Source: Phycisphaerales bacterium
GTDB taxonomy: Bacteria; Planctomycetota; Phycisphaerae; Phycisphaerales; UBA1924
Direction: 5' to 3'
DNA: 64,000 nt
NCBI GenBank assembly: GCA_019744815.1
Contig: JAIEUA010000009.1
Location: forward strand, 1-64,000
A program made the translations under genes and the position numbers. This document shows positions 35,889 to 43,827 of the stretch, piece after piece; position 1 is the first letter of the stretch; each line of letters begins with the position of its first letter. Below the pieces are notes generated by a model. It had not been told where the DNA came from. It was given only the letters and a program-made list of their open reading frames with translations, and searched no databases.

Positions 35889-36115
35889 CTCGTTCTTTCG
35901 TTTCCCCCTTCACCCCGCAACGAGCCATCGCCCCGGCAGGCTCGCGCCATCATGGAGCCGTCGATTCTTCCAAGATCGCGCAACACGCGTTCGGGCGCCA
36001 CGTCCATGACGTGACAAGCCTCGCGCGTCCGTAAAGCTGCAGCCGCGATGCCTTCAACAATCTCCGCACGTTCGTGGAACGCATTCCTGAGCGTTCAGGC
36101 ATTTCGAGAATCCCC

Positions 36116-36613
36116 ATGCCCATCTCCCATCTCGCCCCCATCTTGAACGTCCGCGATGTCGCCGCCAGTGTCGCATGGTTTGAAAGCTGGGGTTGGACGC
36201 GGGCTTGGATGTGGTACGACCAGGTCGGCCGCATGGACACCGATCCGGAGTTCGACAAGATCAAGCGTGCGAAGGAGGTGGGCACGCCGAGCTTTGCGTC
36301 CGTATGTGCGCGGCCTTTGGACTCTGAGCAGAACTCGGCCGTGTTCCTCTGTCGCAACGGTCAAGGTGGGCGCGAGACCGCAAGCCCGATGCCCGGCGCG
36401 CCAGGTGCACCGCAGCGCGACTACGAAGCCCAATCCCGCGGCGTGTGGATGAGCGTCTTCGTGTCCAACGTCGACGAGATCCACGCCACCTGCGTGCGGC
36501 TTGGTTACGAAGTCCTCATGCTACCAACCAACGAGCCCTGGGGCGTCCGCGAGTTCCACCTGCGGCATCCCGATGGTCATGTGTTCCGGGTGAGCGGGGC
36601 GACGAAGGCGTAA
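36116..36613 (+). CDS. VOC/glyoxalase family protein
   Basis: A 165-residue protein with the vicinal oxygen chelate fold. SHLAPILNVRDVAASVAWFE near the start and EFHLRHPDGHVFRVSG at the end are typical of the two beta-alpha-beta-beta-beta motifs, the latter with the final Glu/His environment of glyoxalase-like proteins. The central region contains an insertion with Gly/Pro-rich sequence. Metal binding and substrate cannot be deduced. ATG 36116 was chosen because the family begins at this point; an ATG 42 bases earlier is open. Confidence 0.8.
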   Translation: MPISHLAPILNVRDVAASVAWFESWGWTRAWMWYDQVGRMDTDPEFDKIKRAKEVGTPSFASVCARPLDSEQNSAVFLCRNGQGGRETASPMPGAPGAPQRDYEAQSRGVWMSVFVSNVDEIHATCVRLGYEVLMLPTNEPWGVREFHLRHPDGHVFRVSGATKA

Positions 36614-36620
36614 GCCCACT

Positions 36621-36793
36621 CGGGGGCGGGGCCTTCCAGGCCCCGCGCACCAGTAGGACCGGCTTCCAGCCGGTCCGTTCTCGATGGCGGCGAATCACGA
36701 GACAAACACAGGAAGATCGGCCCGAGGCCGGTCCCACTGGTCGTATTCGGGTGTGTGCTGGCAAGCGCGGGGCCTGGAAGGCCCCGCCCCCAG
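36621..36793. repeat. Mirror-symmetric composite palindrome element
   Basis: Order of parts: GCGGGGCCTTCCAGGCCCCGC hairpin (36626-36646), GGACCGGCTTCCAGCCGGTCC hairpin (36656-36676), about 50 bp unique, an inverted partial GAGGCCGGTCCCACTGG (36724-36740), then the first hairpin inverted (about 36769-36789). The element fills the space between the VOC gene and the end of the minus-strand glycosidase gene and could terminate both. Confidence 0.85.
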
Positions 36794-36799
36794 CGTGTC

Positions 36800-38518
36800 T
36801 TACGGGCACGTCAGCGTGTTGTACCCGTCCGCAAACGCCACGAAGTCGGTGTCATCCACCTGTCCGTCCACGTTCTGATCAGCCAGGCACAGCGACGGCC
36901 CAGGGCCGCAAAGCAGCGTGTTGTACGCGTCGGCGAAGAGGACGAAGTCGGAGTCGTCCACCTGCCCGTCGTCGTTCAGGTCGCCCGGGCACGAGCGCTG
37001 CCGCATCGCCAGGTCCAGGTCCGGCTGGTTCAACGTGCCGTCGCCGTTGAGATCGTACAGGTGCTTCACGCCCGCGAGCGCAGGCGTGCCGCCCCAACAC
37101 TGGGTGAGAGCGGTCAGGGCTTTCACCCCGATCTTGCGGCCTTCACCAAAGTGCCAGCGGAAGAACTCTGCCTTGAACAGCGTCCAGTCGCTCTCGTTGA
37201 TGAACCCGTCGCCGTTGTAGTTGTACCGCGCGTTGCCGCCCGCCGAGCTCACCGGCGTGCCGCTGTACACCACGGTGAACATCTGCCAGTCGGTCGCGTC
37301 GATGTAGCCGTCGTTGTTGAAGTCGCCGCGCTGCTTGGTGGCGGTGTTGGTCACGAAGTCCGAGAGCGTGGTCTGGTTGGCGGCGACCGTGAACGTCGGC
37401 CCGCTGAAGAAGATCCAGTCCTGGATGCCGACGCCGGTCGTGCCCGTCGCGTTGCTGCACGCCGTGAGCTGCTGGCTCATCGTCGGGTGGCCGCTGGTGC
37501 TGTCGGTGTAAACGCTCGCGATCACACGGCGGCCGTTGGCGTTGGCCTTCACCGTGTTCAGGTCGGCCGTCATCGCCGACGCGGTCGAGTTGTACACCAT
37601 CGGGCACAGCCAGTCGATGTAGCCGTTGGTCGCCCACGTCTTCCAGTCCTGACACTTGGCGGTCTCGGGGTTCGCGAACATCGCGGCAGAGAACTCCACG
37701 CTCGGGTCCTCGCCGTCGATGCCCAGCTTCATCTGCCGCGCCGCCTCGGTGGTGCCGGCCTTGCGCCAGTTGATGAAGTTGGTGTACTGCGTCCCGCTCG
37801 CGCCGTTGGTCGCGATCGCCTTCGTCAAGGGGTCGGCGTTCGCGCCGTAGATCGCCATGAACGCATTGCGGCTCCAGGTATCAAACGACCACGGCGCCGG
37901 GTTGCTGTCGGCGGTGTTGTCGTCGAGTGCATAGCGGTGATAGTCGGTCATCACGCCCCACACGCCGGGATACGACGACAGCTCGGCGAAGTAGTTGCGG
38001 AGCTTGGCTTGGAGACCGGGGTGGGCGAGGTTGCCGAAGATCTGCCCCGCGGTGCCGTCGCCGCCGCCCGCGCCGGTCGCGGACGAGATGCACTTCCAGT
38101 CCGGATTGCCCTCGCTCTGCCCGGGTGCGTTGACCGTGAAGTTGTACGCGCCCGTGGATCCGAACTGCAGGTACGCGCTCTCGCACCAGGCGTGGACGCG
38201 GATGCCGTAGCGGGCGGAGCGGACGATGGCTTCTTGCAGGTAGTCGTACCCGAAGCGGGCGTTGAAGACGCCCTGCTTGCCGGTGCTCACGCCCCAGTAC
38301 AGCGTCTCGAGGAACAGGTCGGTCGCCTTGGCGTTGGCCATGTTGGCGAGATTGCCCTCGAGCCCGCTGGTGCCGGTGAGCGAAGCGGGCGGGCGGAGGT
38401 AGACGCCGCGGACGGGGCGGGTAGCGCGGTACGTCTGCGCGAGCGCGACGTCCGCACACAGGGCCAGACCGGCGAACGCAAGGGCGGCCGCGGCGCGTCG
38501 GGTGATCGTGGTGGTCAT
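36800..38518 (-). CDS. Exported GHL10-like glycosidase with dockerin-like tail
   Basis: A 572-residue secreted protein. The signal peptide (about 1-27) ends in ALAQ. The main domain (about 30-425) resembles family-10-like glycosyl hydrolase proteins (GHL10): it begins RGVYLRPP and includes YGIRVHAWCESAYLQFGS and ATNGYIDWLCPMVYN near its end. From about 430 there are five EF-hand-like dockerin repeats, for example GDFNNDGYIDATDW and GDLNDDGQVDDSDF, and the protein ends in TCP. The ATG at 38518 is preferred because GGAGGAG lies nine bases upstream; the ATG at 38527 directly abuts that sequence. Target polysaccharide unknown. Confidence 0.82.
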   Translation of the reverse strand: MTTTITRRAAAALAFAGLALCADVALAQTYRATRPVRGVYLRPPASLTGTSGLEGNLANMANAKATDLFLETLYWGVSTGKQGVFNARFGYDYLQEAIVRSARYGIRVHAWCESAYLQFGSTGAYNFTVNAPGQSEGNPDWKCISSATGAGGGDGTAGQIFGNLAHPGLQAKLRNYFAELSSYPGVWGVMTDYHRYALDDNTADSNPAPWSFDTWSRNAFMAIYGANADPLTKAIATNGASGTQYTNFINWRKAGTTEAARQMKLGIDGEDPSVEFSAAMFANPETAKCQDWKTWATNGYIDWLCPMVYNSTASAMTADLNTVKANANGRRVIASVYTDSTSGHPTMSQQLTACSNATGTTGVGIQDWIFFSGPTFTVAANQTTLSDFVTNTATKQRGDFNNDGYIDATDWQMFTVVYSGTPVSSAGGNARYNYNGDGFINESDWTLFKAEFFRWHFGEGRKIGVKALTALTQCWGGTPALAGVKHLYDLNGDGTLNQPDLDLAMRQRSCPGDLNDDGQVDDSDFVLFADAYNTLLCGPGPSLCLADQNVDGQVDDTDFVAFADGYNTLTCP

Positions 38519-38654
38519 GAAAGCCATCTCCTCCAGCAAGCCCCCGGGCCCGCGGTTTCCCCAGCACGCAAGTGCCGCAATTCCGGACAGTAGTATCTTC
38601 GGATCAGGGAGAATACTGATCCTGTCAAGTCGGGTTCTCGGAACGGGAAATCGC

Positions 38655-38694
38655 AAAAAGGACAGCGGCCCGGGGGAGTTGTGTCCGGGCCGCC
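38655..38694 (-). terminator. Intrinsic terminator, minus strand
   Basis: GCGGCCCGG (38665-38673) pairs with CCGGGCCGC (38685-38693). Read on the minus strand the stem is followed by TGTCC and TTTTT. It ends transcription from the PEP-CTERM-like gene upstream, so the glycosidase gene needs its own promoter, between 38519 and about 38650. Confidence 0.75.
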
Positions 38695-38743
38695 GTCTGG
38701 AGACACGTGGGGGTGGGGAGGGCTGAGGTTTGTGAGAGAGGAA

Positions 38744-38844
38744 GCGCGAGCCCCGAGCGTGAGCGAGTGGGGAACAAATGGTGGGGGTGCCTGGAGGAGA
38801 AGAGAGAGAGTTCAGGCGACCCACTCGCTGACGCTCGGGGCTCG
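38744..38844. repeat. Inverted repeat, family D
   Basis: GAGCCCCGAGCGTGAGCGAG plus flanking bases (38744-38772) recurs inverted at 38820-38844 with one mismatch; the arms are about 25 bp and the spacer about 47 bp. Confidence 0.85.
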
Positions 38845-38912
38845 TGGATCGGGGCTTGGGCGGATCGCGGATTCCGCCCGCGTTCCGAGGCCACCGATCG
38901 AGCCCTCCGGGT

Positions 38913-39635
38913 TTAGCGGCGGCGGCGACGCATGGCGAAGAGGCCCGCACCGGCGAGAGCCGCAGCACCCGACGGCGAGGGGATCACCTCGACCCGCCAG
39001 TTGTCGATGCCGCTCTCGGTGTTGAAGGTGCCGCTGGTGACGTTGCCGCTGGAGTTCCCGCGCCAGAATCCGAACTGCATCACGCCGCCGGAGATCGAGA
39101 AGTCGGGGTTGTTGCCAGCGAAGATGTTGCCGGCGTTGTCGATCTCGTAGAAGTCCGAAGCGACCAGACCGGGCGCGGGGTTGGGTGCCCAGTTGCTGAA
39201 GCCGCTGAAGGGCATGACGAGGATCGGGTTGCGCTGCAGGTAGGTGCGGCCGCTCTGGATGATCACGCAGCCGGAGCCCTGCCCGTTGCCGCCCTGGCTG
39301 GAGAAGTTCTTGGAGTCCTCGCTGTAGTTGATCTGGGTGATGGCGCCCGAGCCGGGGTTGTAGAACGCAAAGTTATTCATGTGCACGCCGACGACCGACG
39401 AGTTGGCGCCGTTGATGCTCAGGAAGTTGCGGATGATGCGGTACTGGTTGGGATTGCCGCCCACGGGCATCTGGAACGCGCCGACGATGCTGCCGGTGCC
39501 GCCCGCGTTGGTGATGGTCGTCAGCGACCAGTCCGAGTTGTTGAACACGCCGTCGAAGAACACGACGGCCTGGGCGTTGACGGTGGCGAGCGCAGAGATA
39601 CCAGTGGCCACGGTGGCGAGAGCGATGCGGTTCAT
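38913..39635 (-). CDS. PEP-CTERM-like exported protein
   Basis: A 240-residue exported protein. The signal peptide (1-23) ends at VNAQA, the body is Gly/Asn/Ser-rich and strand-rich, and the C-terminus has the tripartite sorting pattern: PSPSGAAALAGAGLFA followed by MRRRRR. In Planctomycetota this variant of PEP-CTERM signals processing by an exosortase and attachment to or release from the surface. AGGAGA lies seven bases before ATG 39635. No domain of known function was recognised in the body. Confidence 0.78.
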   Translation of the reverse strand: MNRIALATVATGISALATVNAQAVVFFDGVFNNSDWSLTTITNAGGTGSIVGAFQMPVGGNPNQYRIIRNFLSINGANSSVVGVHMNNFAFYNPGSGAITQINYSEDSKNFSSQGGNGQGSGCVIIQSGRTYLQRNPILVMPFSGFSNWAPNPAPGLVASDFYEIDNAGNIFAGNNPDFSISGGVMQFGFWRGNSSGNVTSGTFNTESGIDNWRVEVIPSPSGAAALAGAGLFAMRRRRR

Positions 39636-39772
39636 TGTCTGTCTCCTATGAAGAATCCTGAGCGGGTCGGGCGGTACACAACTCCCCGACAGACAGACTT
39701 CACCCGTCACGCGGCAACCTTGCAGCGATCACAAGATATTTTTCCGTCGTCGGTTGGCGAGCGGGACCCTTG

Positions 39773-41473
39773 TCAGTCTGGAGCCGTCAGGCTTTCCTCG
39801 CAAAGAAGCCGGTCATAGGCACGGGCAAAGATCGAGAAATCACTATCAGAGACCAGCGAGTCCCCGTCTAGATCTGCAGGGCATTCTGCGGGCATGGTCG
39901 GATCGTCGCAGATCAGCAGGTCGTACGCAAAGGCGAACATCTCGAAGTCCGAGTCCGTGACGATTCGATCGCAGTTGAGATCGCCTTGGCAGACGGAGGG
40001 CGAGAGCTGCAAGGACCGAACGGGTCCACAATCCGTCATGACGAGACAGTCAAAAGACGACTCGTACAGAAATCGGTCGAAACGCGAAATCCTGAGGCTG
40101 CTTGTTCGTCCGTTCGGAGAGTTGATCACCGAGTATGTACCTGCGGTGGTATCGATCGGAATGGCGTTCCGCCGCCAGACGAAGGAGTGAGTGCCGCTTC
40201 CCGGTGCCGCAACGGACAAAGTCATTGGCTGTCCGAGGCACGGAGGTGAAGTTGTAACGGTCGGTCTGAGCAGCGTTAAGCCGACATTCGGGTCATCAAG
40301 CCACACACCTCCGACGGGTGCGGCTTGCTCGCGCAATGAGAACGCTATTTCGTCGAGCGAGCCAACGCACGTCGTTGTGTCAATCGCGACTAGCTGCGGG
40401 GTCTCCGGTTGGATGCTGACCGTTCCGGCGGCGAGAATGCTCCACGGCGTTACCGTGGCGCGTCGCAATCGGGCAACTACCCAATCGACACCTCCGACAT
40501 AGCCTTGGCCGGGATGAGGTCGGATCACGGCGTTGCCAGACACGCGGACGAATGCAGCCTCCGCGAGTGGGTTTTGCCATGTGACAAGTGGGGCTGTGTC
40601 GCCGCCTTGATTCAGTCCTGTGCGGTTGACGCCTGGGTTCTGATTCAGGCCCCGACGCCAGTAATACCAGTCGATCCCGGTGTTTCCGAACCAAGATGTT
40701 TGCCACAGCAGTGGCGTTGAGGGCTGGATAAACCAGGGCGTTGGGCTGCCTAGTCCGCCGCCGCCAACGATCCACGAGTATCTCCAGACTGGCGATCCGA
40801 GCGAGTCAGAGTCTGGGTTTCCTTGAAGCGATTGAGCTGTGTGGTTGTATGTCCAGTCGGCGAATCGATTCCAGCGGTGACCATTCGCATAGTCCAAGAG
40901 TTGGTCATATCCGGCCAAACGCTCGATCCGTGGACCGGAATTGCCGCCAGTTCGCGTCTGGAAAAACTCCGCTCTGAATCGCCGCCCCGTGAACGGTATT
41001 GGCAGTCGAGCAGTCAGAATACGAGGCTTCACACCGACGTACTGATAAGGGGTTACGACGTCAGTATCCCAAAGGATCACGTCAAAGCCTGAAAAGTCGC
41101 TCGATGAGGCAAGCAGGCGAAAGCGGCGAAAAGTTCGATCGCTTGGAGCACCCGGCTCGTCGCCAGACGCATCCAGTTCGATGCTTCGAATCGTCGACGC
41201 GACAGGCGTGGTCCATTCAATTGCTGATACCGATCCTGCCGGGAATCCATCCGCAAAGATTGTCCGCGTCGGTTCAGGTCCCCATCCTAAAGAGCCGCCG
41301 AACATTCCCAGCGGCCCCGAATTCGCCTGCAGCGGGGTTGAGGCGGTCACGGTGAGTCCAGCGTCAACATGCCAAACATTCCGTCGCCCTGAACCGGTTA
41401 CTTCGGACGCTAGGACTGTCGTGGAGATCGCGCATAGCCCGGAAGCAATCGACAGTGGTGTACGGCGTTTCAC
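39773..41473 (-). CDS. Exported protein with dockerin-like tail, lower GC
   Basis: A 566-residue secreted protein with a signal peptide (ASGLCAISTTVLASE) and a strand-rich, Trp-rich body of unknown fold. An Ig-like region lies near 440-500 (SPPCLGQPMTLSVAAPGSGT), and there are two dockerin-like EF-hand repeats at the end (GDLNCDRIVTDSDF and ADLDGDSLVSDSDF). GTG 41473 is favoured because GGGGAG lies seven bases upstream; an ATG 18 bases earlier lacks a ribosome-binding site. The gene is visibly less GC-rich than its neighbours, which suggests recent acquisition or weak codon selection. The catalytic role, if any, is unknown. Confidence 0.75.
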   Translation of the reverse strand: MKRRTPLSIASGLCAISTTVLASEVTGSGRRNVWHVDAGLTVTASTPLQANSGPLGMFGGSLGWGPEPTRTIFADGFPAGSVSAIEWTTPVASTIRSIELDASGDEPGAPSDRTFRRFRLLASSSDFSGFDVILWDTDVVTPYQYVGVKPRILTARLPIPFTGRRFRAEFFQTRTGGNSGPRIERLAGYDQLLDYANGHRWNRFADWTYNHTAQSLQGNPDSDSLGSPVWRYSWIVGGGGLGSPTPWFIQPSTPLLWQTSWFGNTGIDWYYWRRGLNQNPGVNRTGLNQGGDTAPLVTWQNPLAEAAFVRVSGNAVIRPHPGQGYVGGVDWVVARLRRATVTPWSILAAGTVSIQPETPQLVAIDTTTCVGSLDEIAFSLREQAAPVGGVWLDDPNVGLTLLRPTVTTSPPCLGQPMTLSVAAPGSGTHSFVWRRNAIPIDTTAGTYSVINSPNGRTSSLRISRFDRFLYESSFDCLVMTDCGPVRSLQLSPSVCQGDLNCDRIVTDSDFEMFAFAYDLLICDDPTMPAECPADLDGDSLVSDSDFSIFARAYDRLLCEESLTAPD

Positions 41474-41623
41474 GTCAAACTCCCCAAACATTTGAATCGG
41501 TTTCTGAGGTCATCAGCGGGGACTGACGGCGCCGGCCCCTTGAGAACCTCTGAAATCAGTCTACAGAGGAGCGGCCAATTTGACATCGCAGAATCCATCG
41601 CTCTGGTCGCGACATTCGATCAA

Positions 41624-41629
41624 TACACT
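41624..41629 (+). promoter_or_regulatory. TACACT -10, leaderless spacing
   Basis: TACACT lies five bases before ATG 41635, so transcription would start at or next to the start codon. Confidence 0.55.
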
Positions 41630-41634
41630 CCCCC

Positions 41635-41994
41635 ATGCAGCGCCCCGGCACCGACGAGAACAACGTGCAGATGTCTGACATCCTCTGCGACTTCTGCCGC
41701 CGGGAGTGGACCATGGAACGCCCGATGGTCGAAGGCCACCGCGGCTCGTGCATCTGCGGCGACTGCCTGCGCCTCTCGTATTCCGCCCTGGTGCTCGAAA
41801 AACAGGGCAACGCCCCCGCCGGATACCTCTGCACGCTCTGCCGCGAGAACCGCGACGAGATCGGCTGGGTGCCGGCGACGATCCCGGCGGACCAGCCGGC
41901 CGACCAACCGCTGGCCGCCTGCCGCCGCTGCGTGAACCAGTCCGCCGCGGTGCTCGCCAAGGACAAGGAATATGGCTGGAAGAAGCCGCAGTAG
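41635..41994 (+). CDS. Small C4 zinc-finger protein, ClpX-ZF-like
   Basis: A 119-residue cytoplasmic protein with four Cys pairs: CDFC (18-21), CICGDC (39-44), CTLC (66-69) and CRRC (95-98). The first two pairs have the spacing of the N-terminal zinc finger of ClpX (about 20 residues apart), so the protein may dimerise or dock onto partners; the other two pairs may bind a second zinc. ATG 41635 is supported by a TACACT -10 hexamer five bases upstream; ATG 41671 is an alternative. The stop TAG is supplied by the start of a palindromic repeat. Confidence 0.72.
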   Translation: MQRPGTDENNVQMSDILCDFCRREWTMERPMVEGHRGSCICGDCLRLSYSALVLEKQGNAPAGYLCTLCRENRDEIGWVPATIPADQPADQPLAACRRCVNQSAAVLAKDKEYGWKKPQ

Positions 41995-42013
41995 GACCGG
42001 CCTCCGGCCGGTC
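41991..42013. repeat. Family A palindrome supplying a stop codon
   Basis: GTAGGACCGGCCTCCGGCCG plus GTC. The TAG inside GTAGGACC is the stop codon of the preceding zinc-finger gene. Confidence 0.85.
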
Positions 42014-42584
42014 AACGAGCCGTCGTGAACGCCGATGACTCACGCCAACCCACCCTCAACCCGCGGCACCCTCTCCCTGGGGAAGGGGGCTTCAGGGCAG
42101 CAGCAGCCAGCCCAAAAAGAACGACGGAATCGAATCTTTCGACTCGATCCCGCCGGTGGTGTAGAACAGGCATGTTGGCAGCCGGTCGGCTCCGGATAGG
42201 GAACCAGCCAGCGGGGAGGCCGCGCGACGCCTCCATGCACAACAATGCCACCAACCCCCGGTTTTGCCAGTTTTTTTCCCGGACGGCATTCATTTGTTGT
42301 TGACAATCGAAGGGTTTGTTGCTCGGGAAGGTTGGGTTCGCCCAAGACCGGATAACACGCCCCCCACGCCGCGCCCGAGCCTGATTTTTCGGACGCGAGT
42401 GCCGCGAGCGCCCACTCGGGAATCCCCAGCCGCGGCGAGCCATCCGCCGGCCGGCCTCTCCACAACCGCCAGCTCACGGCTCAGAACCCAGAAAACCCCC
42501 CGCGCCTTCCCCTAGAATCGCGCGTTTTCCGTGGTTTGTCCTCCACGACTCCCCCCAGGTTCGACCTCCATTCGGAGCCCCATC
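41995..42584. other. Intergenic region upstream of aldolase
   Basis: No supported gene in 590 bp. Features: the rest of the palindrome at 41991, a CCCTCTCCCTGGGGAAGGGG hairpin-like repeat near 42069, a run of seven T at 42271-42277, and TAGAAT at 42513-42518, a likely -10 about 67 bp before the aldolase ATG. Confidence 0.5.
42513..42518 (+). promoter_or_regulatory. Possible -10 element of the aldolase gene
   Basis: TAGAAT matches TATAAT at five of six positions, about 67 bp before the start codon. No matching -35 was seen. Confidence 0.4.
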
Positions 42585-43709
42585 ATGGTCACCCCCGCTA
42601 CCCCGTCCACCAATGTCCGCGAAGTCCTCGGCGCCGAGGCCGACGCCCTGCTCAAGTACGAGTCCAAGACCGTCAGCAAGAGCCAGATTCACCTGCCGGG
42701 CCCCGACTTCGTGGACCGCGTCTTCAGCCAGACCGACCGCAACGGCCCGACCCTCCGCAACATGCAGCTCATCCTGAACACCGGCCGCCTCGCCGGCACC
42801 GGGTTCGTCTCGATCCTCCCGGTCGACCAAGGCATCGAGCACTCCGCGGGCGCGTCGTTCGCTCCGAACCCCGCGTACTTCGACCCCGAGAACATCGTCA
42901 AACTCGCCATCGAGGGCGGCTGCAACGCCGTCGCCTCGACCCTCGGCGTGCTCGCCTCGGTCAGCCGCAAGTACGCCCACAAGATCCCCTTCCTCGTCAA
43001 GTTCAACCACAATGAGATGTTGACCTACCCCAACATCTTCAAGCAGTCCTATTTCGGCTCGATCCGCCAGTGTTACGAGATGGGTGCGGCGGCCGTGGGC
43101 GCGACGATCTACTTCGGTAACGACTCGGCCCGTGACGAGATCGCGTACGTCTCCGACATGTTCGAAGAGGCCCACAGCTACGGCCTCGTCACCGTCCTGT
43201 GGTGCTACACCCGCAACGCCAACTTCAAGGTGAAGGGCGCCGACGGCAAGAGCGTCGATTACCACGCCTCGGCGGACCTGACTGGCCAGGCCAACCACCT
43301 GGGCGCGACGATCAAGGCCGACATCATCAAGCAGAAGCTCCCCACCAACAACGGCGGCTACGCCGCCCTCAACACCGGCGGCAGCGCGTACGGCAAGTGG
43401 GACAAGCGGGTCTACACCAACCTCTGCGGCAGCGACGAGGCCGGCCACGGCGGGCACCCGATCGACCTGTGCCGCTACCAGATCCTCAACAACTACATGG
43501 GCCGCGTCCCGCTGATCAACAGCGGCGGCGAGAGCAAGGGCGCCGGCGACCTGCAGGAAGCCGTGGCGACCGCGGTCATCAACAAGCGCGCCGGCGGCAT
43601 GGGATTGATCTCGGGCCGCAAGGCGTTCCAGAAGCCGATGGGCGATGGCGTGAAGCTCTTGAACGCGGTGCAGGATGTGTATCTGGACAAGAGCGTGACC
43701 GTTGCCTGA
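42585..43709 (+). CDS. Class I fructose-bisphosphate aldolase, FbaB/DhnA type
   Basis: A 374-residue cytoplasmic Schiff-base aldolase of the FbaB/DhnA group, which cleaves fructose 1,6-bisphosphate to triose phosphates in glycolysis and gluconeogenesis. [11 protein letters not shown] near 75-85, [15 protein letters not shown] and the phosphate-binding end NSGGESKG are family blocks. ADIIKQKLP near 245-253 carries the likely Schiff-base Lys. GGAG lies eight bases before ATG 42585. A strong terminator follows 53 bp after the stop, so it is probably monocistronic. E. coli FbaB is about 350 residues. Confidence 0.9.
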   Translation: MVTPATPSTNVREVLGAEADALLKYESKTVSKSQIHLPGPDFVDRVFSQTDRNGPTLRNMQLILNTGRLAGTGFVSILPVDQGIEHSAGASFAPNPAYFDPENIVKLAIEGGCNAVASTLGVLASVSRKYAHKIPFLVKFNHNEMLTYPNIFKQSYFGSIRQCYEMGAAAVGATIYFGNDSARDEIAYVSDMFEEAHSYGLVTVLWCYTRNANFKVKGADGKSVDYHASADLTGQANHLGATIKADIIKQKLPTNNGGYAALNTGGSAYGKWDKRVYTNLCGSDEAGHGGHPIDLCRYQILNNYMGRVPLINSGGESKGAGDLQEAVATAVINKRAGGMGLISGRKAFQKPMGDGVKLLNAVQDVYLDKSVTVA

Positions 43710-43762
43710 TTGGCGATCGTGCGACGACGCGATCGGTGCATCGCATGGTGATCAAATGAATG

Positions 43763-43790
43763 CCGCGGGGCTCCGAGCCCCGCGGTTTTT
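43763..43790 (+). terminator. Intrinsic terminator of the aldolase gene
   Basis: A ten-base stem, CCGCGGGGCT and its complement, with a CCG loop is followed directly by TTTTT. This is the clearest intrinsic terminator in the window. Confidence 0.9.
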
Positions 43791-43827
43791 CGTTGATGGC
43801 GAGCGGTTACTTGGGTTTGGCCTCGCT

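Larger units (their letters stand above)
38519..38912. other. Intergenic region with terminator and inverted repeat
   Basis: No gene is supported in this 394-bp gap between two minus-strand genes. It contains the intrinsic terminator at 38655-38694 and the inverted repeat at 38744-38844. Confidence 0.55.

Noticed and set aside
36074..36115. Upstream ATG of the VOC gene as the true start
   Set aside because: The family begins with the MPISHLAPILNV segment at 36116, and the extra residues have no counterpart in glyoxalase-like proteins.
35950..36210. A minus-strand frame upstream of and overlapping the VOC gene start as a gene remnant
   Set aside because: The translation is Arg/Ser/Cys-rich with no motif; part of it is simply antisense to the VOC coding region.
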